Of a stretch of DNA of 64,000 nucleotides, positions 49,371-60,180 are shown piece by piece. The notes beneath the pieces were generated by a model. It saw nothing but the letters and a program-made list of their open reading frames with translations, had not been told where the DNA came from and did no database searches. Each line of letters opens with the position of its first letter. Position 1 is the first letter of the stretch. The DNA is taken from the NCBI GenBank assembly GCA_023614405.1, contig JAJUPC010000231.1:434001-498000 (forward strand). Reading direction: 5' to 3'. A program made the translations under genes and the position numbers. This stretch comes from Avena insularis. Its lineage: Eukaryota > Streptophyta > Magnoliopsida > Poales > Poaceae.

Positions 49371-50110
49371 GGAATTTAGAAAAACTTTAAAAATAAAAAG
49401 TGTTTAAATTTGAATAACTAATTCAAAACCATTTTCTGTTTTTAAAAATAATTAATGTAACCATTTAAACTATGAACCATTTAGAATTAAAAATGAATTA
49501 ACTTATATTTTTTGAATATTAATTTGGAATTTAGAAAAACTTTAAACATAAAAAGTGTTTGCATTTGAATAAATAATTCAAAACCATTTTCTGTTTTTAA
49601 AAAATAATTAATGTAACCATTTAAAATTAAAAATGAATTAACTTATATTTTTTGAATATTAATTTGGAATTTAGAAAAACTTTAAACATAAAAAGTGTTT
49701 GGATTTGAATAACTATTTCAAAACCATTTTCTGTTTTTAAAAATAATTAATGTAACCATTTAAACTATGAACCATTTAAAATTAATAATGAATTAACTTA
49801 TATTTTTTGAATATTAATTTGGAATTTAGAAAAACTTTAAACATAAAAAGTGTCTGGATTTGAATAAATAATTCAAAACCATTTTCTATTTTTAAAAAAT
49901 AATTAATGTAACCATTTAAACTATGAACCATTTAAAATTAAAAATGAATTAACTTATATTTTTTGAATATTAATTTGGAATTTAGAAAAACTTTAAACAT
50001 AAAAAGTTTCTTGATTTGAATAAATAATTCAAAACCATTTTCTATTTTTAAATAATTCAAAACCATTTTCTGTGTTTTAATTTGGATTTGAATTAACTTA
50101 TATTTTTTAT
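49371..50110 (+). repeat. ~155-bp AT-rich tandem array, about 4.7 copies
   Basis: Copies begin at GGAATTTAGAAAAACTTTA (49371, 49526, 49666, 49821, 49977), giving spacings of 155, 140, 155 and 156. Each holds TTCAAAACCATTTTCTGTTT and AATTAATGTAACCATTTAAA. It lies in the noncoding spacer between the accessory gene and the second gene. Confidence 0.92.
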
Positions 50111-50294
50111 ATATTAATGGGAGGGAAAAAAGGACGGGAAATAATCGGCGGAAAGAAAAATTTATTAGGATAGAACTGGAATTAAAGTACATAACGCAAC
50201 TAACACAAAGTTACATAGAAGAACTGAAAATTAAGATACATGGCCAGATTAAGCCACAATCGGCCGAACTTGTTTTGCAATGTTGGAGTGATTC

Positions 50295-50833
50295 AGTCAT
50301 GCTCCTGCCTACACCTGTAATACTCGCCACTGTAGTCGTCGTACTCGCCGCGGCCGTCGTCGCTGTCGTCGTCGGGGTCGCCGTAGTTGAAACTTGAAGG
50401 CTGAGTACGAGTGGGCTGTACTTGAGGGTAGTGCAGGCGGGGGCTATAGTCAGTGGCCGTGTCGTAGGCCATGACGCTCTGGAGAGTCCGACCGCGCCAC
50501 AACAACCGACGGTCGGCCTCGTTGAAGTTCGGAGGAGGTGGGCCATCCTCCTCATGCCTGGCGAGCGCCCTCTCACGCCGATCCACGAAGAAGGCTTCCC
50601 AAGTCGGGAAATAATCGGGATGCCATCTGGGATTCCTCCGTTCCTCCGGCGTGAGCTCGAAATAGTAGTGGTTCGTGATGGCCATCCGACGCGCCACACC
50701 TAGAGGGACAGGAGGAACCGGCACGCCTCCGACGCCAAAGATCCGGCCGCCAGGGGACACGGTAGCCAGTGAGCGAGGGGTCGGCGCAAAGCGCCTCCAC
50801 CTCCCTAGGAGTTAGTGCTACGGTGGAAGTCAT
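50295..50833 (-). pseudogene. CACTA accessory gene of unknown function
   Basis: The ATG at 50833 (MTSTVALTPREVEALCADP) opens a frame that a one-base indel near 50765 shifts into the main frame, which runs to a stop after CRQEHD at about 50295. The main part has NHYYFELTPEERRNPRWHPD, then FPTWEAFFVDRRERAL, a polar middle and a very acidic tail with DPDDDSDDGRGEYDDYSGEY. Total about 180 residues, no membrane segment. I do not recognise the family. Compact layout, a TATA box about 70 bases upstream and strand agreement with the other CACTA genes suggest it is a real third gene of the element, now frame-broken in this copy. Confidence 0.6.
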
Positions 50834-50899
50834 GGGAAAGAGTGATGAGGTTGCAGATATGAGTCTAGAGATGTGCAATGACAATGGAGGCCAACCCTA

Positions 50900-50912
50900 C
50901 ATATATATAGTG
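50900..50912 (-). promoter_or_regulatory. TATA box upstream of the accessory gene
   Basis: CTATATATATGTAG on the minus strand, about 70 bases before the ATG at 50833. This spacing fits a start site about 30 bases downstream and a short leader. Confidence 0.65.
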
Positions 50913-50993
50913 AGAAATGGCAGGAAGATAACTGGAGGGAAGAACTGGTGGGAGAAATGCCGGCAAAAAATGGCGGGAAGAAAAATGGCTCAT

Positions 50994-53900
50994 TTAGAAC
51001 TTGCATTGGATATCTGAAGAAACCACATATTGTGAGTCTAAAATGATTTTTTCAAAAAATCACGGGCGATAGATCATGTACCTGCAGTATAAATCGGACC
51101 CGCTTCCTTCCGATTCAGCAGACATTTGTCCTTTTTACCCGGGATGGACGAAAAGGTTTGAGATGTCCCGGTTGGGAGATAGTCCATGTAAGGTGGTCTA
51201 GTATTTTAGGAAAATGGGACGGTAGCATTCTGAAACGGCATTTTGGTGGTTACTTCACAAAACGACCCATTTTTTGCGCTCGGAAAATGGAAAAGGTCTT
51301 TTCCGTGCGACAAAAAGGAAAACTTCCTCCTGCAACATTGTTCTCCATACCAATGTCCACCAGCATGCATAATATGGGCACAACATCACAAACTATGTCG
51401 TGATTCAGCACATAACATCGGTCATTTGGACCGAAAGCCATGAAACCTCGAACATGATAGGTCATTTTGTGAAGTTTTTTCAAAACATGATCAATATACC
51501 AAGTCTGGTATTTTTTCCTTTCAACTATGTCACATAATATGACACCACGCGAAGGATTTTCATTGTTCGGATTTTTTTTGAATTTATTATGCCCGTTTTG
51601 AATTATCTGAATTTCTAACTATGGTCGAACTGGTGTGCATGAAGATAGGGGACGAGCATCGTTAGAACTTGCATTGGATCTCTGAAGAAACCACATATTA
51701 CGAGTTTAAAAATGATTTTTTCAAAAAATCATGGGCGATAGATCATGTACCTGCAGTATAAATCGGACCCACTTCCTTTCCGATTCATTAGACATTTGTC
51801 CTTTTTACCCGGGATGGACGAAAAGGTTTGAGATGTCCCGGTTGGGAGATAGTCCATGTAAGGTGGTCTAGTATTTTAGGAAAATGGGACGGTAGCATTC
51901 TGAAACGACATTTTGGTGGTTACTTCATAAAACGACCTGTTTTTTGCACTCCGAAAATGGAAAAGGGCTTTTCCGTGCGACAAAAAGGAAAACTTCCTCC
52001 TGCAACATTGTTCTCTATACCAATGTCCACACGCATGTATAATATGGTCACAAAATCACAAACTATGACGTGATTCAGCACATAACATCGGTCATTTGGA
52101 CCGAAAGCCATGAAACCTCGAACATGATAGGTCATTTTGTGAAGGTTTTTTCGAAACATGATCAATATACCAAGTCTGGTAATTTTCCTTTCAACTATGT
52201 CACATAATATGACACCACGCGAAGGATTTTCATTGTTCGGATTTTTTTTGAATTTATTATGCCTGTTTTGAATTATCTGAATTTCTAACTATGATCGAAC
52301 CGGTGTGCATGAAGATAGGGGACGAGCATCGTTAGAACTTGCATTGGATCTCTGAAGAAACCACATATTGCGAGTTTAAAAATGATTTTTTCAAAAAATC
52401 AAGGGCGATAGATCATGTACATGTAGTATAAATCGGACCCACTTCCTACCGATTCAGCAGACATTTGTCCTTTTTACCCGGGATGGACGAAAAGGTTTGA
52501 GATGTCCCGATTGGGAGATAGTCCATGTAAGGTGATCTAGTATTTTATGAAAATGGGACGGTAGCATTATGAAACGGCATTTTGGTGGTTACTTCACAAA
52601 ACGACCCATTTTTTGCGCTCGTAAAATGGAAAAGGGCTTTTCCGTACGACAAAAAGGAAAACTTCCTCCTGCAACATTGTTCTCCATACCAATGTCCACA
52701 CGCATGCATAATATGGGCACAACATGACAAACTATGCTGTGATTCAGCACATAACATCGGTCATTTGGACCGAAAGCCATGAAACCTCGAACATGATAGG
52801 TCATTTTGTGAAGGTTTTTTTGAAAAATGATCAATATACCAAGTCTGGTATTTTTCCTTTCAACTATGTCACATAATATGACACCAAGCGAAGGATTTTC
52901 ATTGTTCGAATTTTTTTTGAATTTATTATGCCCGTTTTGAGTTATCTCAATTTCTAACTATGGTCGAACCGGTGTGCATGAAGATAGGGGACGAGCATCG
53001 TTAGAACTTGCATTGGATCTCTGAAGAAACCATATATTACGAGTCTAAAAATGATTTTTTCAAAAAATCACGGGCGATAGATCATGTACCTGTAGTACAA
53101 ATCGGACCCACTTCCTACCGATTCGGCAGACATTTGTCCTTTTTACCCGGGATGGACGAAAATGTTTGAGATGTCCCGGTTGGGAGATAGTCCATGTAAG
53201 GTGGTCTAGTATTTTATGAAAATGGGACGGTAGCATTCTGAAACGGCATTTTGGTGGTTACTTCACAAAACGACCCGTTTTTGCGCTCGGAAAATGGAAA
53301 AGGGCTTTTCCGTGCGACAAAAAGGAAAACTTCCTCCTGCAACATTGTTCTCCATACCAATTCTCACACGCATGCATAATATGGGCACAACATGTCAAAC
53401 TATGCCGTGATTCAGCACATAACATCGGTCATTTGGACCGAAAGCCATGAAACCTCGAACATGATAGGTCATTTTGTGAAGGTTTTTTCGAAACATGATC
53501 AATATACCAAGTCTGGTATTTTTCCTATCAACTATGTCACATAATATGACACCACGTGAAGGATTTTCATTGTTCGGATTTTTTTTGAATTTATTATGCC
53601 CGTTTTGAATTATCTGAATTTCTAACTATGGTCGAACTGGTGTGCATGAAGATAGGGGACGAGCATCGTTAGAACTTGCATTGGATCTCTGAAGAAACCA
53701 CATATTGCGAGTCTAAAAATGATTTTTTCAAAAAATCACGGGCGATAGATCATGTACCTGTAGTACAAACCGGACCCACTTCCTCCCGATTCGGCAAACA
53801 TTTGTCCTTTTTACCCGGGATGGACGAAAAGGTTTGAGATGTCCCGGTTGGGAGATAGTCCATGTAAGGTGGTCTAGTATTTTAGGAAAATGGGACGGTA

Positions 53901-54560
53901 GCATTCTGAAATGGCATTTTGGTGGTTACTTCAAAAAACGACCCGTTTTTTGCGCTCGGAAAATGGAAAAGGGCTTTTCCGTGCGACAAAAAGGAAAACT
54001 TCCTCCTGCAACATTGTTCTCCATACCAATGTCCATGCATGCATAATATGGGCACAACATCATAAACTATGCCGTGATTCAGCACATAACATCGGTCATT
54101 TGGACCGAAAGCCATGAAACCTCGAACATGATAGGTCATTTTGTGAAGGTTTTTTCGAAACATGATCAATATACCAAGTATGGTATTTTACTTTCAACTA
54201 TGTAACATAATATGACACCACACGAAGGATTTTCATTGTTCGGATTGTTTTTGAATTTATTATGCCCGTTTTGAATTATCTAAATTTCTAACTATGGTCG
54301 AACCTGTGTGCATGAAGATAGGGGACGAGCATCGTTAGAACTTACATTGGATCTCTGAAGAAACCACATATTGCGAGTCTAAAAACGATTTTTTCAAAAA
54401 ATCACGGGCGATAGACCATGTACCTGTAGTACAAACCGGACCCACTTTCTGCCGATTCGGCAGACATTTGTCCTTTTTACCCGGGATGGACGAAAAGGTT
54501 TGAGATGTCCCGGTTGGGAGATAGTCCATGTAAGGTGGTCTAGTATTTTAGGAAAATGGG
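50994..54560 (+). repeat. 668-bp tandem array, 5.3 copies, inside the CACTA element
   Basis: Copies start at TTAGAACTTGCATTGGAT or close variants (50994, 51662, 52332, 53001, 53669, 54335), spacings 668, 670, 669, 668 and 666. The last copy is cut near 54555, after AAAATGGGACGG. Each copy holds a GATTTTTTCAAAAAATC palindrome, a CCCGGGATGGACGAAAAGG stretch, and GATGTCCCGGTTGGGAG, a match to the subterminal motif. Copies look well over 90 percent identical. The array lies directly upstream of the accessory gene's promoter. Confidence 0.95.
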
Positions 54561-54593
54561 ACGGATTTTCATTGTTCGGATTTTCAATATACT

Positions 54594-54767
54594 AAAGGTT
54601 CATCTTTAGTCCCGGTTGGAGGGATTTCGGCAGGCTGGGCCAGGCAGCACTAATGATAGGGGTGAGTGTCGACATTATGTCATGCAACATGTACCTTGTC
54701 CTGAATGGTGTCACCAACCGGGACTAAAGATGAACCTTTAGTCCCGGTTGGAGACACCAACCGGGAC
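54594..54767. repeat. Inverted repeat with 26-bp perfect arms plus palindrome
   Basis: Arms 54594-54619 and 54714-54739 are exact reverse complements containing TTTAGTCCCGGTTGG, separated by 94 bases. A further GTCCCGGTTGG-spacer-CCAACCGGGAC palindrome is at 54741-54767. A TGAGTGTCGACATTAT-type stretch occurs twice nearby (about 54662 and 54798). Confidence 0.9.
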
Positions 54768-54846
54768 AAAACACGAGTCAGCACTAATAATAGGGGTGAG
54801 TGTCGACATTATTTCGTAAGTGTCGACACTATGCTGAGCTGCTTGT

Positions 54847-54856
54847 ACTATAAATA
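54847..54856 (+). promoter_or_regulatory. Plus-strand TATA box before the triplicated small frame
   Basis: ACTATAAATAGG lies about 55 bases before the ATG at 54905, with a CT-rich leader (GAGTCCAGTCCTCCAGCC) between. It is oriented opposite to the main CACTA genes. Confidence 0.5.
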
Positions 54857-54900
54857 GGCATCCTTTTGAGTCCAGTCCTCCAGCCAGTTTGAGGCATCTC

Positions 54901-55345
54901 CAAGATGGTTTTCGAGAGCAGGGACACCACTACGGCCAGTTTCAGGGAGATGCCGACGGAGCCTAGTCCTCTGGCATCTCCGAGAAACTGGTCATAGAGG
55001 CACTACCTAATATGTGAAATTAGTTAGCTCCCGGGCGTATTGATCTAGTTAGAGAAGTTACAAGCTGCAAGATGGTTTTCGAGAGAAGGGACACCACTAC
55101 GGCCAGTTTCAAGGAGATGCCGACGGAGCCCAGTCCTCCGGCATCTCCGAGAAACTAGTCATAGAGGCACTCCCTAATATGTGAAATTAGTTAGCTCCCA
55201 GGTGTATTGATCTAGTTATAGAAGTTACAAGCTGCAAGATGGTTTTCGAGAGTAGGGACACCACCGACCGATTTCAGGAGATGCCGCGGATCCAGTCCTC
55301 CACATCTCCAAGAAACTGGTCATAGAGGCACTCCTAATATGTGAC
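54901..55345 (+). repeat. 167-bp module, three tandem copies, each with a small open frame
   Basis: CAAGATGGTTTTCGAGAG begins copies at 54901, 55068 and 55235 (spacing 167 and 167; the third is shorter inside). Each ATG opens a frame of 28 to 30 residues starting MVFE and ending SPRN or SPRNWS: 54905-54997, 55072-55158, and from 55239. In the third copy several indels compensate so that the frame still ends SPRNWS. The function is unknown and the product may not be made. The module could also be an RNA or leader repeat. Confidence 0.75.
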
Positions 55346-55369
55346 TGCTGCGTTTGGAGATCAGATCTT

Positions 55370-55615
55370 AATGGTAAGTACGAATCAGGACAACTTCTTC
55401 ATAGTCCCGGTCCAGCCACAAAACGGGACTAACACTCAAGACATTTATTAATATTAAAAACTGAGACTACAAAACTGGGACTAAAGGCCCCCCTATATAT
55501 AGTCCTGGTCAAGCCACAAACCGCGAAAGATATCCTTCGGTGAAGCCACAAACCGCGAAAGACATGAACTAGAGTTACATAATATGAGCATGAACTTCTT
55601 GGCATATGTCCTTCC
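55370..55615. other. CACTA spacer between small-frame module and transposase 3' end
   Basis: Holds diverged GTCCCGGT and ACGGGACTA motifs, a TATATATAG stretch (about 55493-55501) and a duplicated AAGCCACAAACCGCGAAAG. No gene supported. Confidence 0.55.
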
Positions 55616-58600
55616 TTATGATCGCTTCAGACGTAACCATGGAGTATCTTCTTTACTTAACGGAATGCTTGGGTCAGTTTTCACTATGAAGGGCGGAATT
55701 TCATCAAACTTATTATAATGTTTTGACATGTCTGTCTTGTCCTCGATTCCCATGATGTTTCTTTTCCCTGAAAGAACTATGTGACGCTTTGGCTCATCAT
55801 ATGATGTATTCGTTTGCATATTTTTTCTTTTTTTGATCGGAGGACATGTCCTTCACATAGAAAACCTGAGACACAACATTGGCTAGGACGAATGGTTCAT
55901 CCCTATAACCAAGATTGTTGAGATCCACTGTTGTCATTTCGTACAACTAGTCTATCTTTACCCCTTCCCCATTCAGGTTGACCCATTTGCAGCGAAACAA
56001 AGGGACCTTAAAAGAGACTCCATAGTCTAGTTCCCATATCTCCTCTATGTAACCATAATATGTGTCCTTTTTTCCATTCTCGTCTATTGCATCAAAGCGG
56101 ACACCACTATTTTGGTTGGTGCTCTTTTTATCTTGGGCGATCATGTAGAATATATTCCCATTTATTTCGTACCCTTGGAAATTCAATACAGTAGAAGATG
56201 GTGACGCGGCCAACAAGTATAGGTGATCTCCAACAGTGGTGTCATTCAAGAGATGTGTCCGCATCCAACCACCAAAAGACTTCATGTGATCATCTCTAAT
56301 CAGTGATTCAGGCTTCCCCGGGTTTTTGGAGCGTAGAATATTCTTGTGTTCCTCGATATAAGGAGTTGCCAAGGTGGAATTATGTAGAACTGTGTAGTGT
56401 GCTTTAGTGAAAGAATCCCCGTCCCTACATATCATTGCTTTCTTTTCCAGCGTGCCTTTTCCACTTAGTCTTCCCTCATGCCGCGAGTCAGAAACACCAA
56501 TCGGCTTAAGGTCAGGAATAAAGTCAACACAAAACTCAATGACCTCCTCTGTTCCATATCCCTTGGAGATGCTTCCTTCTGGTCTAGCACGGTTATGAAC
56601 ATATTTCTTTAAGACTCCCATGAACCTCTCAAAGGGGAACATATTGTGCAGAAATAACGGACCGAGAATGGCAATCTCTTCCACTAGGTGAACCAGGAGA
56701 TGCGTCATAATATTGAAGAAGGATGGTGGGAACACCAATCCAAAACTAACAAGACATTGTACCACATTCTTCTGTAATCTTGGCAGAATATGTGGATTGA
56801 TTACCTTCTGAGATATTGCATTGAGGAATGCACACAGCTTCACAATGGGTACTCGAACATTTTCCGGTAGAAGCACCCTCAATGCAATCGGAAGCAACTG
56901 CGTCATAATCACGTGACAGTCATGAGACTTCAGGTTTTGGAACTTTTTTCTGCCATATTTATTATCCCCTTTATATTAGATGAGAAGCCGGCGGCACCTT
57001 GATACTGTAAAGGACTTCAAAAAATATTTCCTTCTCTGCTTTGGTAAGAGCACAGCTGACACGACTTAAGTGACGCCCTTTATCCTTCTTGTTCTGTGTA
57101 TGCATGTTCTTTGGGTCTTTCATAATTTGTTGGTCCTCCCGTGCTTCTAGTGTATCTTTTGTCTTCCCATACACGCCTAGGAATCCTAGCAGGTTCATGC
57201 AAAGATTCTTCGTCACGTGCATCACGTCGATTGAAGAGCGGACACGCAGGACTTTCCAATGGTAGCTCCCAAAATATAGATTTCTTCTTCCACATGGGTG
57301 CGTGTCCTGTAGCGACGTCGTTCGGAACTGATTGACCGCCGGGACCCTTTCCAAAGATTACTTCTATGTCCTTGACCCTACCAAATACATCATCACCGGG
57401 GAGTTCGGGCTTCTTCCGGTGATCGCCTCACCTTTGAAATGCTTGCCTTTCTTTAAATGCAGGATGATTGGTGGAAGAAATCATTGATTCACCAGTACAC
57501 AACCTTCTTGCATTTATGAAAATATGTACCTTCATCTTATCTAAGCGTGTGTGCATGCCTTATATCCCTTGTTTATGCATCTGAAAGGTTACTAAGAGTA
57601 GGCCAATCATTAATGGTTACGAATAACAACCCTCGTAGATCAAATGGCTCCTGTTTGTTCTCATCCCACGCACGTACACTTGGTTTGCTCCACAACGGTA
57701 AGAGTTCTTCAAATAATGGCCTAAGGTACACATCAATGTCGTTGCCCGGTTGCTTCGGGCCTTGGATGAGCACTGGCATCATAATGAACTTACGCTTCAT
57801 GCACAACCAAGGAGGCAGGTTGTAGATACATAGAGTCACGAGCCAGTCTTTGTATGCAGCTCTGCTCCCAAAAGGATTCATGCCATCCGTACTTAGACCA
57901 AACCATAAGTTCCTTCCATCACACCGCAAAGTCAGGAAGTCTCTCGATTTTTCTCCACTGTGACCCATCAGCAGGGTGTCTCAACTTCCCGTCTTTCTTA
58001 CGGTCTTCTTTGTGCCGTCGCAACAACCTGGCATGCTCTTTGTTTCTGAACATGCGTTTCAACCTTGGTATTATAGGAGCATACCACATAACCTTAGCAG
58101 GAACCCTCTTTCGGAGGGGCTCTCCCTCAACATCACCAGGGTCATCTCGTCTGATTTTATACCGCAACGCATTGCATACCGGGCATTTATCTAAATTCTC
58201 ATACTCCTTACCGCGGTAGAGGATGCAGTCATTAATGCATGCATGTATATTTTGCACATCTAATCCTAGAGGACAAAGTGTCTTGTTTGCTTCGTATGTA
58301 CTCTCGGGAGGTTCGTTATGTTTTGGAAACTCCGGCTTCATTATTTTCAGCATCTTTTCAAATGAGGAGTCAGTTAGACCACACTCTGCCTTCCATCACA
58401 ACAATTCCAGTGTGGTACTGAGCTTTGTTCTGCCATCTTCACAATTTGGGTACAACAATTTCTTGTGATCTTCTAACATGCCCTCTAACTTCAACTTCTC
58501 ATTTTCTGTTTCACAGTCTTGCTTTGCATCAGAAATGACCCTACCAAGTTCATCAGCCGGCTCATCTGATGCCCGTTCTTAACCTCCTTCCTCTCCATTG

Positions 58601-58929
58601 TCTTTCATTGCAGTATCACTGTATTCAGGAAACATATGATGATAGTTGTTATCATCATCTTCTTCTTCACCATCTTCCATCATAACCCCTATTTCCCCGT
58701 GCTTGGTCCAGCAATTATAGTTGGGCATGAAACCTTTCATAATTAGGTGGCCGCGAATGATTTTCGAGGAAGAGTACTCCTTGTTGTTCCGACATTGAAC
58801 ACATGGACAACGTATAAAACCATTCTCTTTGTTTGTCGTAGCCACATCGATAAATTTATCCACGCCTTTCATACACCCGGCTATGCGCCGGTCACCGTAC
58901 ATCCATTCCCGACCATTCATCTGCATCAT
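55616..58929 (-). pseudogene. TNP2-type CACTA transposase
   Basis: Minus strand. An N-terminal transposase-associated domain (58929-58579; NGREWMYGDRR, the CPCVQCRN zinc-binding segment, HLIMKGFMPNY) is followed by the transposase core: CPLGLDVQNIHACINDC, KCPVCNALRYK and VPAKVMWYAPIIPRLKRMF (58353-57950), LWFGLSTDGMNPFG and LVTLCIYNLPPWLCMKRKF (57968-57573), SSIDVMHVTKNLCMNLLGFL (57354-56971). The later conserved region has LLVHLVEEIAILGPLFLHNM, then GYIEEIWELDYG (56912-55947). A C-terminal piece is at 55819-55616. Breaks: a frameshift near 58579, a stop at 58396-58398, a frameshift near 57950, several faults in 57572-57355. The family cuts and pastes the element. Both introns and decay may contribute to the frame changes; the stop is clear decay. 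Confidence 0.9.
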
Positions 58930-59241
58930 ATAAGTAAGTTTATCCAAAAACAGGACCTCATAAATAGTGAAATGACCAATTCACATTGACACATGCATTG
59001 TATCAATGACAGAGAAAAGATAAGATTGCTAACCTCGATCGAGGGAAATAAAGAGGAGAAAGCTCAAGTGCGTCTCGGACACCTTCTATATTTTTGTTCT
59101 ATGAGAAATTGAACGGTATTATTCACTCAAACATTTCATCAAACACCTTGAATGCATGCATAGGGTAAAAAAACTAGAACACCCCTCACACCTTCCACCA
59201 AGAGAAAAAACAGAGTGGAGGCAGAGGGCTGGGGTGTTGCA

Positions 59242-59248
59242 TTTATAG
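59242..59248 (-). promoter_or_regulatory. TATA box of the transposase gene
   Basis: On the minus strand CTCTATAAATGC lies between the subterminal repeats and the transposase, about 315 bases before its first ATG. A C/T-rich leader follows. Position and strand fit the transposase promoter. Confidence 0.65.
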
Positions 59249-59259
59249 AGGGCGGGAGC

Positions 59260-59446
59260 ATACGTCCCGGTTTGTAACACAAACCGGGACTAAAGGTGTG
59301 TGTTACAAACCGGGACGTATGCCCCCTTATCAACCGGGACGCATGCCTCCGAACCGGGACGCGTGCCAGCATTAGTCCCGGTTGGTGGCGCAACCGGGAC
59401 TAATGCTCTGAGGGGGCGCGAACGGATGGCCTGTTTTCTAATAGTG
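59260..59446. repeat. Right subterminal repeat block and terminus of the CACTA element
   Basis: Eight or so copies of GTCCCGGTT or AACCGGGAC in both orientations, including an inverted pair around ACACAAACCGGGAC. The terminus reads CACTATTAGAAAACAGG on the minus strand at 59446. Confidence 0.92.
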
Positions 59447-60180
59447 TACATACTAAGTGGGAAAGAGAAGCTAAAATTGCTAAAAACAATACTGTTTGTA
59501 CTATTACCACCACCAATATTTATGCTAGTGGACCACAAGAAGTCCCAATTCCTCCTACAATAATGCCTGAGTCTACCAACTGTGATGCTAAGATTGATTT
59601 TGATCTTGATGGTTGCAATATTTCTGAAGTGATTATGTTCCTACAAAATCTTGCTAGAAGTCCTAATGCTAGTGATATGAATATGGCTTTCACCAAACAT
59701 ATTACATATCTCTCATTAAAATGAAGGAAGAAAAATTGAAAAACAAAGCTTCTATTCCTAGGAAAGTAGAAGATAGTTGGGAACACATCATTAATATACA
59801 AGTGAATGACTTCGATCTCAAAGCTTCATGTGACCTTGGTTCTAGTGTCTCTATTATGCCTAGAAATATTTATGAAATGCTTGATTTGCCACCTTTGGAA
59901 GATTCTTATAGATGTCCCACTTGATGATAATGCTAAGAAGAAACTTATGGGGAGTGTTCATGATGTTCTTATTATGGTTAATAATGCCTATGTCCCTGTT
60001 GACTTCTATGTTTTGGATATTGAATACAATGCTTCTTGTCCTAATACTTTGGGAAGACCTTTTCTTAGAACTATTGGTGCCATTATTGATATGAAAGAAG
60101 GCACCATTAAATATCAATTTCCATTAAGAAAGGTATTGAACACTTCACTACGAGGAGAGAGAAGTTACCTTTTTCTCCTC
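59447..60180 (+). pseudogene. Family S gag-protease fragment, unit 3
   Basis: Continues from 42926 after removal of the CACTA element. It carries the same motifs and the same one-base shift near 59905 as units 1 and 2. One extra two-base loss near 59706 (ATTACATATCTCTC instead of ATTACAGATGCTCTC) breaks the frame again in this copy. Confidence 0.85.

Larger units (their letters stand above)
42927..59446 (-). mobile_element. CACTA DNA transposon, 16.5 kb
   Basis: The right terminus reads CACTATTAGAAAACAGG (minus strand, from 59446). The left terminus reads CAGTAGAAAATGCC, consistent with CACTAGTAGAAAA that has lost CTA. TAC is duplicated on both sides (42924-42926 and 59447-59449), the 3-bp duplication expected for CACTA. 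Both subterminal regions are packed with GTCCCGGTTGG in both orientations. Genes run on the minus strand: TNP2-type transposase, accessory gene, then the En/Spm-Ulp1 gene. Internal tandem arrays make up over a quarter of the length. It resembles Caspar-type cereal CACTA elements. The damaged terminus and broken genes suggest it is not autonomous. Confidence 0.95.

Noticed and set aside
51158..54169. Recurring 66-95 residue frames on both strands, such as MRCPGWEIVHVRW
   Set aside because: They repeat because the 668-bp unit repeats. Copies 3 and 4 break the plus-strand frame early, and frames on both strands cannot all be selected.
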